Assembly (NCBI GenBank): GCA_964247055.1
Contig: OZ176050.1
Location: forward strand, 7,440,001 to 7,504,000
Length of the DNA stretch: 64,000 bases
Direction of reading: 5' to 3'
Origin: Paragordius varius
Lineage: Eukaryota > Nematomorpha
The position numbers were made by a program, and so were the translations under genes. The notes below the pieces were generated by a model, which was not told the origin of the DNA, searched no databases, and worked only from the letters and a program-made list of their open reading frames with translations. The first letter of the stretch is position 1. Every line of letters starts with the position of its first letter. Shown piece by piece: positions 51,104 through 62,625 of this stretch.

Positions 51104-54100
51104 TTAATCCCAACCAGAACCGCTTGATTGATGATTGTTTGTGGCAGTTAAAGCCAGAGATTGTGATTCCTCAATAAAATTATTAATCAAATCATTATTA
51201 TTGTTGTTTTGATTAGTCACATCTTGTATTGCAGATGTAATTGTAAGAGGTTTACAATCGCTAAAATTGCCATTGTTGAATGAAGTTTCAATATTGCCAC
51301 AAATTTTATTATCAATATTTATATTCCAAACAGTTTCACCGGGGACTATTGAGGTTTCATTTATGCTATTTAAAAATAAAAGATTACAAAAGTTAATTAA
51401 TATTAAATTGACTATATATTAAAAATGTATGCAAATAAACATTGGGTAGAATCATAATTCCTCTTATAATATTAAAAATTTATCATAACTTTCAAATTCC
51501 CCACTTTTTAATAGTATAAGGTAAGAACAAAGTCATAGGAGCCCTTAAAATATTTTTGCATAATCTAAAATATAATTAATGATTTTAAATGCCTTCTATA
51601 ATTTCAAATTAAAACCATTTATAGGCTAAATGTTATAAATTTAATTTTCAAAAACCGAGCCAAATCTAATGGTAACTAGTTTAATAACCTTTAAAATTTT
51701 ATTGAACGCCAGACACGCAATAATGTTCACATATAAACCATTATAAATGCTAAAAAATACTAATGGATATTATTGATTTTAACATATAAATCAAAATTTA
51801 TAATATATGAAATATAACAAAAAACTTAATAAAAAAAAAGTACGCGTTTGAGGTTGAAGGAATAGATTCTAAAAATTTAACATATGAATCCTCTTCTGGG
51901 GATAGGGCTTGATTCTAAAACAATAAATTAGATGATTTTATTATCATTATTTCGCTATTTACGGTAAAATTTAAAGTTATGCAAAAACAATATTTTTTAA
52001 TAAACTTGATTTTTTATACCTATGATTGCCATCGTGATATAAAATGATATTACCAGATTACATACCTATTCCATATTTCATACACGAAAAAGATTATTAA
52101 AAAATAAAACTATCATTTCAATTTTTGTTTTTATAATTTTATAAAAAGAAACTATATATTAAAGATTATACAATCATCTAATGTGTTTCCAAAATTCAAA
52201 AAAAGTCTACCTTCTTTTTCCTACTATCATAATCAGGATATAACAAGTTTAAATCACCAGTGGTCCAAGTATTAAATTCATGAATTTCCATCAATGCTTT
52301 AGAGAGGGGCGAAACAGCATCTATAATTGATTTTGATGGCTCTTCCTAATTTTAGAAAAATATTCATATTGGTTATATACCATTTGCACTTCAAAAGTGC
52401 CCTTGAACACTTCAAGTTGGTCCTTTGACTATTTTGTTTTGTTTTTAGTTTTTATCAATCAAATCGTATATCCATCTATTTTATTGTTTTTAACCTATTT
52501 TTTATTTAATATAAATTTTAAAATCAATATCAACTTTTAATCATTGAGATATCATATATCTTTATTAATTTCTTAAAATTATTTTGGATATTTATAAGAT
52601 TTTAACACCTAAACAAAAATTATATAAGTTTGGGTTATTATTTACAATTTTTCATCGAAAACAATTGGAAATTAGTTTGATAGGTTAAAAAATAATAAAA
52701 TAAAAAAATACATGCAAAATTTATGGTTAAATTAAAATCTAAAAATTTGAAGGATCAACTTAAAGTGTTCAAGGACCAATTTGAAATGTTAAAGGATTAA
52801 CTTGAAGTGTGATACTCTAGCAGTGCAAATGGTATATCTTGAGTCTAATTAATTATTCAATCGTGATTGTAACTGAAACCAGCTTTTTGGCATCAATTAA
52901 CAGTGTGTATATTGAAATAATAAAAACTCTAATACAATTTTTTGTAATTCCAATATATTTTTTAGTTTTGCTTAACTGAATCAATGCATAAATCAGCCGT
53001 CGGGCCAGTTACAATTCCTCCCATTAGATGTAGTATGCATAATGATAAAAAACGGCAACTAATTCTTAAAAAATTAAAAAACTTTTTTGAAGGTATTTAT
53101 TGTTTGGGGTAACAATAATTGCTAATCTGGTAAAAAGAATTTGACAATCGTAAAAAATACTTAAATATATTATTTCAATGGCTGTTATTATATTTATCTA
53201 AATAAATTTATCACATACGTTAACATATTGAAGTTTTTGAAAATGATTAGGTATAAATTTGATTTATACAAATGTGTATAGGGATAAGTTGAAAAATTGT
53301 GCGGACAAAATTTTCATTATACCAAAACTCATTATGGATTAGGTAATTTAAAAAATATAAAGCCATATAAAAGACAAATTAAGTATGTGTAATAGTTTGA
53401 GATAATTAAGTATAAATGTCATAGTAACTGAGATATGTTATTATTAGAAAGGTTGTGGACTAGCACTATTTTATAAACCAAAATTCAAAAACATAGCATA
53501 AATTTCGGTTTATTAAACAATATCTGAAGTTTATCAGCAAACGTAATTTATATTACCTTTGATTCCAAATTTAAATTCTCCAAAGTCCAAGTCGTATCAA
53601 TTAAAGGATCCGAATTCGGGATTTCATTTACTGTTGCGACAGGTTTATTCTCTTCCTACATGCCAAATTTTTTATAAAGACATATTCATTCATATAAAAT
53701 AAATGTAAGTATAATTATTTTATATGACAATACGAACATAGAAATTTAAAATAATACTTCTTTTGGCATTGCGTTATTATCTCCCCAACCCCCAGCATTT
53801 TCATCAACCTATAGAAAAAATTTATTAAAAAAAATATTAATCTATATGCACCTATATATTTTCAAGCTTAAATTCAAGCTAATACCAAGAAAATTATCAT
53901 TTTTAAATAATAAACAAGTCTCAATCTGTTTTATGTAAAAAGGTTAAAAGGGCTTTAAAAATAAGAATAAAATCATATGTATATACTGGTGGCTTCCATT
54001 CATCAATAATTTGGTATTCGGTTTTCTATATGATAAGAAAATTGAATTATTTATAAATACTTAAAAACGGTAAATTAGTTATATAGTCAATTTTTTTTGA

Positions 54101-57100
54101 AAAGGGAATACCAAGTAATACCTCTTCAATTGTGACTGAATAATTAGTAAATGGATTTAAATTGGTTGAAGTTATGCTTTTATCTTCATTGCCAAAATTA
54201 TCAACCCCATTCTGACCTATTAATTTGTCAGCGCCATTTGCGTCACCATTATTTGCCCACCCATTTGTCTAAAAAATTGATTAATATTCAGTATAATAAT
54301 ATTTTTAAACTATATAAGGCTAATATATTTTTTAAGTCATTATATTCAAAATTATGATTTTTATCTAAAAATTAATATTCATTAAGTATAAAACATTATG
54401 AATTAAATTTTACGAATTCGAAATTTTTAGTAAATGGTGACATATTTTGATACATTTTTTTGCGTGTTTTCCATTTCAAAAGCAATTGAAACACAAAATA
54501 TAAGACTTAATGATCATTTATTTAATAAAATTAATAATCTATACTATTTAAATAATGCGTTTTATTCTTATTTATAATAAAAACTTATTTTTTACAAAAA
54601 ACGAAAATCATTCAAGATTCAACCGACCAACCTCTTTTATTGTTTCAACTTCAGAGGTTTTGCTGTTATTATCTGAAGAGAAAGCACCCCAACCGCCTTC
54701 ACTTTTTTCCTCAACGATATTGTTTTTATCGGAACCTCCCCATGCAGATCCGGTATCGTTGCCACCCCAACCACCACCACTTGTACTAACCTGAATATAT
54801 GCATTAATATAAAATGTGTGATTTAATTAATACGCTTTTCTTTTACATATATACCATTTACAGTTCAAATTCACCCTTAAACAATTCAAATTCATCCTTG
54901 AAAAATTCATATTCACCCTCGAACAATTCAAATTCACCCTTGAACAATTAGATTTCACCCTCAAAAAATTCAAATTCATCCTGAAATAAATTATGTGTTT
55001 TTGGAAATTAAAAATTATCTATATTTAATTATATTTATAAAAATGAAATCTTGTCTAAAATTAATATAACACTAAAAAAATAATAAACTATGCCATACGA
55101 ATATATTTTAAATTAATGATGAGTTATATTAGCCGGAAAAACTTTTATTTTTAGGGTGAATTTAAATTGTTCAAGGGTAGTTTTGAATTGTAAATGGTAT
55201 AGTTGTAATATGTTCAACGATATCTCTCCGAATCAAGTGTTTAAAATATAATTGATAAAAAATAAAAAATTTTTTTTACTTAATTATGTTTAATGAAAAA
55301 TTACGTAAGAGTTGTTTTTTATAGTATATCGCCAAGGCAGATTTTGTTTTTAATTGCAGTTAAAAGCTAAAGGACCATTGTTTATAATATATTCGTAAAC
55401 ATCTCAAAAATGTCAAATAAATTTAATATATTTTATGATATACTAAAAATAAATGAACAAAAAACATTTTCTATAACGTTTCTAGATTATCAAATTATCT
55501 TAAACGTAACGAAAATGTTATAAAAATTCCAAAAAATCTAATATATTTGATATTATACTTAAAGTAAATCAAAAAACATCTTTTACATTTTTTATTATTA
55601 TTATTATCATATAGAACCAGTGTTTATTGCTAAAATTATAATGGACATATCAAAATGTCAAATATCCAATAACTTTTTCGGTAATTTAATATAAAATCAA
55701 CCAAAACAAATAGATTGGAATTAATTTAAAAAGGTTTCATAAAATCCATCTTATTCGCCAACGTATAAAAATTCAAATTACCGAAAATATTATAAATAAG
55801 TGGCTAACAATTTTGGTTGTTAAATAATGTTAATCAACAGCATATGTAATACACCGGGAAAAAAGGAGAAAAAATCATGACAATCTTCACACATCCTTAA
55901 ACATATAATTATGTTTAATTATTTAAATCAGGGCTTCTTAAACTTTTGTAATTCCCGACCCCATTTATGATTGCGAGTTTCTTAACGCCCCAACAAATAT
56001 CAAAGAAAAATAAATTAATATTTTTTGATGATATATTTATTGGGTAACAATATACATATGAATATCAAAATATATAAATTTAGAATTCGTTTTGAAACCA
56101 GAACATTTTATGATGCATTTAACTATGATTTTTGCCATTTTTCTTTATAACAATAATTTTACAAGTTAAAAAACATTTTTTTATCACTCGCGATAGTTTA
56201 AGAAGCCCTGATTTATATCAATTTAATATAAAATTAAACTAAATACTTCATCCGTTTTAGTCGCCGTGTTCGTGACAGATTTATTAGTAGTATCATTAGT
56301 TGAAAACGATTCTTTGTCTTTATTATTATTACTAGTCCAACTAGTTGAATCACATTTAGTATCACCACCGGATGCCCCCCAACCAGATTCATTATGCATA
56401 GAATTATTCGTATTAGACGCGTTGCCCCAACCCCCTGAGGAGAAATCATTGGATTCATTATTCGTGTTACCAGTAGCCAAGTTTTTTTTATTATCGTTGT
56501 TACCACTAAATTGTGTTGGGGCGCCTCCATCACCCCAACCCCCAAAACTATTTCCACCATTATTCGAAGAGGATTCAGGATTAAACATTTGTGAAGATGA
56601 TGAACTGTTGTATATGTATATGTTTATATATATACCATTTACAGCTAAAATTTATCCTTGAACAATTCAAATTCACCCTCGAACAATTCAAATTTACCCT
56701 TGAACAATTAATTTACAAGCAATTCAAATTCACCCTGGAACAATTCAAATTCACCCTTGAACAATTCAAATTCACCCTAAAATAAATTATGTATTTTTTA
56801 AGATTAAAAATTGCCTTTTTTATATTTTTAAAAATAAAATTACGTTTAAAATTAATATAATAATAAACTATGCCATAAGAATATCTTTTACATTAATGAT
56901 GAGTTATATTAGCCTAAAAACAATTGATTTATATTTAGCGTGAATTTGAATTGTTCAAGCGTGAATTTGTGTAAATGGTATATATAAAATACGGTATGCA
57001 CATTAATGTTGGTCTATTAATAATACGGTGGTGTGTAATAAAAATCTATCTTTTTGTGTCCATAATTTATTAAATGTTGTAAGATAGTAAAACAATGTTG

Positions 57101-60100
57101 AATTTGAAACATTTGTTATTTTTTGCCCATACGCTATACTGTATTGCCAATTGACCAAAAATAATGTAAATTGGCTAACATATATGCTCATCCTGTAAAT
57201 GAAATATTATCAACATAACATAAAAATCCTTTCAGCTAAAACCATCAGGAACCGGATTTTAGTTACGGTTCTATAAGATTTTCGTTTTGCCATTGTGTTT
57301 TTCAGTCAAATGGTTCTAATTTTGGTGTTCATTTAAAGAATCACCATTATTTTATACACAAGAGGATAAAATGTGACAAAACATAAGTATATCAAACTAT
57401 GAAAATTCGTTTTTTTCTTAAATGGAAAAATTTTATTATAGAGGTTTTGGTTTTTTTCTTTTAGTTCTGAAACGGTAAAAATTTTACAAAAATGTTACGG
57501 TTCCAATAACTAAAAAATATGTCAAACCTGGGGGTATTTTAAGAGTGTTTTTTAATGTGCTCAACTATATATGCATGATCGTGAAAACATTGTTAAGAAA
57601 AATTAAGAAAAATCACTAATATACCAACCAATAGTAAATGTGAAACAGAATAAATTACTAAGATAATCATGTTGTTCAAAAGTATGGCAATGGCACTTCT
57701 TGCGGCCAATTTAATCGATGAATTTTGCAAAAAATATGATAATATTTTAAGATTAACATGAATAAATATATAAAAAGGAAAAACAACACATTAACCTAAT
57801 ATAGTTATAGGAATAAATTTGTATTTAATGAATGCTTTGATCGTTTGTGCAAAGCGCCGGACTCTATCACTGTCAGCCATGGGCAAGCAAGTGTTAAAAC
57901 TTCCAAAAATTCATCTTAATACAATTCAAGTTATTACCCTAATACAAAATGATTTAAACAATTTTCCAAAATTCGTTTAATTTTTTTCCTAAAAAAGCAA
58001 ACGATATACTTATCATTATCCCGAGATCCAAAAGCACCGCCATATGAAGGGGAGGCATTGTTGTAAGATCCGCGCCCACGACCACGGCCTCGACCTCTGC
58101 CTCCTCCTCCTCGACCTCGGCCTCGAAATGAAGAACCATCAAATTTGTCGCTTGATTCCCATTCTCGCTGACCTAATTAATAAATATTGCACCGTAGTAA
58201 AAAACAGTATATTTTTGACTACAAAATGAAAAAAAGATCAAATATAAAATAGATAAAAAACAGCCATGTGTTAGATGCGACTTTTAACTAAAATTATATA
58301 TAAGAAAGTAAAAACAGTAGATTTCACAGAGAAAATGATTATTATTATGCCGTAAACATGCATTTGTTAGTGTCATAATATGACTTTTAATTAATGATTA
58401 GAAAAAAATTAATGGGAAAAACATTAAAATTAAGTAAGTAATTTTATTATTTTCCTCTGTTCATAAGCCTTTCTAGTATGCCATATTTATCTCTTGTCTT
58501 ATCACTTTTTCGTTTTAAATTGATTATTTAAATAACCATAATTTTATTGATATTATCATTTTTTGTATTTACAAATGGGCGCAAAATTATGCAATTACAT
58601 GGTGTACGTTTTCCAAAAATTAAATGTTTATCTTTAAGATTTAATAAAATAAAAAATGCAATATATACTAAAAAAATTTTTAATTTGATTCATTGTTAGG
58701 TCGAATAAAGATAGATACAAAAGAAAAGCTGTAAACTAAGTTTTATTTGTTAATATGTGTCAAAGATAATCATAAACGCAAAATATCAAAAGTTACTTAA
58801 AACCCTTAGTAAATTAATGCTAAAAAATGGCACTTTGGCAGTTTAAATCACAAAAACATGGGATTATGATGTAAAACATTTGAATTTTTATTTTAACTAT
58901 CAATGATTCCTCAAAATTTTATAATAAAGTATGGTTGCCTATAATGGCAATATCTTATAACTAGACATTTATGTAAAAATCGGAAAAATTGCATAATGTT
59001 CATTAATTATTACACACAATTCATTATTTAAAAAAAACATAGAATATGTATGCACATATACCACCGCCAAAATCGCGTCCATTCTGTTCATTAGATCTAT
59101 CCTTCCATTCAGATCGATAACCACCGCTAAAACCATTATTATTGTTTTCACCATCAAACGAACTTTTATAATTATTGTTCCATTTTGAATCTGATGAATC
59201 ATTCCGGTTATTTCTACCATTAGTATTAGTAAAAGCACCGCGACTACCTCCACCACGTCCAGCACCCCTAGAAGCACGATAAACTGGGAAAGCCATATTA
59301 TCCCCCTCATGATCATCATTATCATTATAAGAATTTGATTCAAAATTTCTCTCATTATAAGATGATTTATTTCGACCGCGTCCAAAATCATTTTCAGTAG
59401 AGGAAGAAAAGTAATCCCTATTACTACTTTTACCATATTGATTATTTTGATGGTCGACAATGTCGGCAGGTACACCGTATAAGGGATCGGGATAATCAAA
59501 TGATTCATCTTTCCGACCAATAGAATTGCTATTATAATTTTTACGAGCAGGTGTCTAGTAGATATGAATATAAAAAAGCAATAAATTTAGGGTCATCAAC
59601 GTTTAACACTCATGTATTGAATTGTTGGTTATAATTGAGATACAAAATTAACATACTTTAAAGGGGGTGTAAAACACGCGACCTCCGAGATATTATGTGC
59701 GGCCTGCAAAAAATTTGGAAAACTAAATATCAAAATTTGAAATATATAATTACAAAATCTTATGAATAGCTTTTTCCCGATGGTACCGGACTAACAATCG
59801 GCTAAATAAATATTTATTTTTGCCATTTTCACAGACTTATGTTTTTGTCTAATGAATTATTTTATAATTTCCCTGTATTTTTAGAATGCGGCCTACAAAG
59901 CTATTTGTGTTGGACACCCCCGCTTAAGACATATGGATGCCAGTAAATATTTAAAGGAGCTTTATAAGGGAGGAAAATATTTAAGGATCCCCTGCAAGAA
60001 ATTACTTCATCATCATCATTGACAAAATATCCATTGAAAAGCGGTTTCTTTGGTTTTTGTTGAACCTTAATAATTGTATAGTAACATTAATTTTTAAAAC

Positions 60101-62625
60101 AAAGGCTTATAGGTAAAAAAAATTTGACATAAAGATATCTTAAATAACCTATCGTTCATATATAATAAATATTTGCACTAAAAGAGTAAATATTTTAGAT
60201 GTAGGTTAAAGTTGGGACATTGATATGTTGACCACTAGCTAAACTTAGATAAGATAGACAAATTATAATGTATGTATATTAAATTATTTTATTGACTATA
60301 CATATATATATATATATTATATATAATTAAAGGTTTTTAGGTAATTTTAGTTTTAAAAAACCATTTCTACTTTATTCTCATCAACTGGGGCCATAATGGG
60401 AAGCGGGTTCTGAGCCATATCCAACATTTTGTAGGCATTTAATCCAAACTGCTTTGAATATTGTGCCAATCTATTTGCAAATAAAAATTTTATTCGTAAA
60501 GGGCATATATATATGATAAACAAAAAATCAAGGTATATTATGAAAGTTATGATTGGTGAATCGCATAAACTGTGACTGTAGGCGCTTAATAAACCAGTTA
60601 AATATATATTTATCATCAATGGATTAAATTATGATTAAATAATGACATAAAACAACTTAAATTAGATAGAAAAAAATTCTGTAATTTGTCATATTTTCAT
60701 TACTATTTATACTTTTTGATTGTTTGATGTAGTTACAACATATATTTTCATTTGTGGTAATGATAGCCGATTATCATAAATATATACAGTAGCGTATGTC
60801 ATAATACAATGCTACTCCATACAAAAATAACATTTTTTATAAAAAAAGGAGATACTATTAATATGTGTGTATACAACTAGGGTTATTTTATAAAAACATT
60901 TTTTTAATTCTTTTATGGACTAACATTGTTTTATACCATATGTAACTGTAAATTATAAACGGTCAAGTCTGATTTTAATTCAATAAAAAGACGGACTAGG
61001 TCATAAAAATTTAAAAAAATGATCATTAATAAATCGTATAAATTAACATCTGCTGTAATAAAAGAGTAGTGAAAAAATATACCTTTCAAAGATTACACAT
61101 ATATCCGCTCAAATAAAAAATACAAAAGCGGTATTTTAATATTCTTTTAAGTAATCATTTTATAAAATTTAATTTACATTGTATTAGTGGTGATATATCA
61201 ATCAATAATGCAAAATATGCAGTGTGTGATCAAAGTGATTAACATAAAATGGAAAATACCTCAAAAGAAAAAGTAACATGTCGATTATCTGACATAAGTA
61301 TAAAACAGAATTATTAGTGTGTCAAAAGGGAAATGTAAAAGCAATACATTTGTTATACATCAAAGAATACCGTAAAAATTAAATTAAATTGGTATGGTAA
61401 ATTTTTTCCTATTACAGTAGCGTATGACCTAAAACATTATTAGTCCATAAAAGAAAAAAAAACTTTTTTTTAAAAAAACAAGGCTATGGGTTTATACACA
61501 TATCCATAATATCCCCTTGTTCTTTTATAAAAAAACATTTTATTCTTTAGAGATTAATGTTTTATACCATACACTACTGTAGTATTCAAATGCCAATATT
61601 TATTTTGAATTTTACCCGTACAGAAATATAATTATGTTTTAGAAAAAAAATAAAACAAATTTCTAAAGTATTTGTAAAAAGCAATAAAGAGACATACTCT
61701 GGACGATTATTGACACAAAATTTTTTGTGTCTGGCCCAATCTGAATAACAGCATGGTTCCGAACAATAAATGGCTTGACTGCAACAACCGGCAGTAAACA
61801 TGGCTAAAATATATTTTATTAAATTAAAGCTTGAATTTTTGGCTTTTTAAAAAAATAAGATGGAACGGGTATTTAGTATATAATTACCTGGTTTACTGCA
61901 ATTAAAACAAAGATTGACATTCAAATTAGGAGGACATGCTTGTGGTACCATTGTCGGCAAAGATATATTCTTTATTATATATAGAAAAATAATGAATACT
62001 CTTTCAAAAGTAATATTTTGTTCTTCCGGATTAAAAGGCCCATTCCGATAAATGTTCAAATTTTGATTTGCTGCATGAGATGAATCTTGATCTAAAAATT
62101 ATACCCATTACGATAAACTTGAATAGTATATAACTTTTGTGTTTGTTTGAGATCTATTAAATTAAAAAGGCAAATACCTCATCATGGCTAGTGAGTTGTT
62201 GAAATTATCTTTGTTTTCAACAGATCTGCTTTGGCTTAAAAACGTATTGGCAATCTGAACCTTTAATTTTGGGTAAGGTTTCTTAAATTTACAAATTTGA
62301 TTATGAAAATTTTTTATGGCTTCAGAACATTCTTCATTGGTGCTAAAAGTAATCAAACTAAATTTTAAATTATTAAATACGCAGTAGATTTATCATTTTT
62401 GTCAGTCTTATGTATTCTTTTAATATTTCCAACATTTTCAAATATTTCTCTTATATCATCCTATAATTTTAAATAAGTAAAACTTCCGTCCAAGCTAAAG
62501 GTATCAGGTCCACAAATATAGTGGCACTTAATATAAATTAAAATTGTTTACTCATTTCGATGATAATTTTTAGATGGTAAAAAGGATTTGCTTTGGACGT
62601 ATGCTTCACACTCGCCTTGGAACAT
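51104..62625 (-). CDS. RRM + MYND + RG-rich + Trp/Gly-repeat protein
   Basis: Exons: 62552-62625, 62484-62526, 62381-62460, 62178-62357, 62119-62153, 62000-62091, 61888-61969, 61698-61803, 60371-60470, 60006-60065, 59062-59554, 58010-58172, 56247-56604, 54632-54790, 54122-54268, 53987-54025, 53758-53808, 53557-53655, 52211-52345, 51844-51914, 51104-51365 (942 residues, phases all agree). Residues 26-103 form an RRM (ATIFVDLIPLAWTEDDIREI, ALITFSTNEECSEAI, KLKVQIA). Residues 189-225 form a MYND finger (CFNC, CC, YCSEPC, DWARHKKFC). Residues 285-502 are RG-rich (SRGAGRGGG, FRGRGRGGGG). From about 510 on, thirteen Trp motifs occur (GGWGDGG, SGGWGNAS, SGWGASG, GGWGAFS, ending GSGWD). The first six introns are 23-30 nt. 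RRM plus MYND recalls Vreteno, but no Tudor domain is visible. The Trp tail resembles Argonaute hooks. Function is inferred. Confidence 0.88.
52374..52838. mobile_element. Foldback element in RRM-MYND gene intron
   Basis: The ends are TATATACCATTTGCACTTC and, at the right, GTGCAAATGGTATAT. Subterminal AACACTTCAAGTTGGTCCTT pairs with AGGACCAATTTGAAATGTT-type copies on the other side. It shares the TATACCATTT terminus with the two elements below but has a different arm repeat. No coding content. Confidence 0.7.
54850..55201. mobile_element. Foldback MITE with 18-bp repeats in its arm
   Basis: It starts ATACCATTTACAGTTCAAAT and ends TTTGAATTGTAAATGGTAT. The left arm is several head-to-tail variants of GAACAATTCAAATTCACCCTT. 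The core contains CCTGAAATAAATTATGTG and TGATGAGTTATATTAGCC. It lies in the intron between exons 13 and 14 of the RRM-MYND gene. Confidence 0.8.
55929..56210. mobile_element. hAT-type MITE with 15-bp perfect inverted ends
   Basis: The ends are CAGGGCTTCTTAAAC and its exact complement GTTTAAGAAGCCCTG. Flanks ATTTAAAT and ATTTATAT match at seven of eight positions, consistent with a hAT 8-bp target duplication. Just inside, ACCCC and GCCCC blocks flank an AT-rich core. No transposase. It lies in the same intron as the preceding foldback. Confidence 0.85.
56628..56984. mobile_element. Foldback MITE next to a splice acceptor
   Basis: Same family as the 54.85-kb copy, with five or so arm units of GAACAATTCAAATTCACCCT. 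It begins 24 bp from the exon 13 acceptor (exon start 56604, minus strand), so the branch-point region of that intron probably lies inside the element. The translated repeat seen across it on the plus strand is an artefact of the 18-bp arm unit. Confidence 0.8.
59662..59923. mobile_element. hAT-like MITE in RRM-MYND gene intron
   Basis: It starts AGGGGGTGTAAAACACGCGACC and ends CTATTTGTGTTGGACACCCCC. Copy of the family at 5.0, 31.0 and 42.0 kb. No coding content. It lies between exons 10 and 11. Confidence 0.65.
60787..60949. mobile_element. Foldback MITE with ACAGTAG end, copy 1
   Basis: The left end ACAGTAGCGTATGTCATAAT pairs with the right end TTTATACCATATGTAACTGT. A further inner arm of T- and A-rich sequence also pairs. 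Located in the 1,227-nt intron after the MYND exons. Confidence 0.75.
61414..61581. mobile_element. Foldback MITE with ACAGTAG end, copy 2
   Basis: The left end ACAGTAGCGTATGACCTAAA pairs with the right end TTTATACCATACACTACTGT. Same family as the copy 465 bp away, in the same intron and same layout. Confidence 0.78.

Noticed and set aside
56591-56785. Plus-strand open frame with repeated FKFTLEQ units
   Set aside because: It is a translation of the 18-bp arm repeat of a foldback element, not a gene.
58969-59520. Long minus-strand frame of 183 codons over the RG exon
   Set aside because: It is out of frame with the RG-rich exon, which joins in phase to its neighbours. Its composition is hydrophobic and driven by AT-rich codons.
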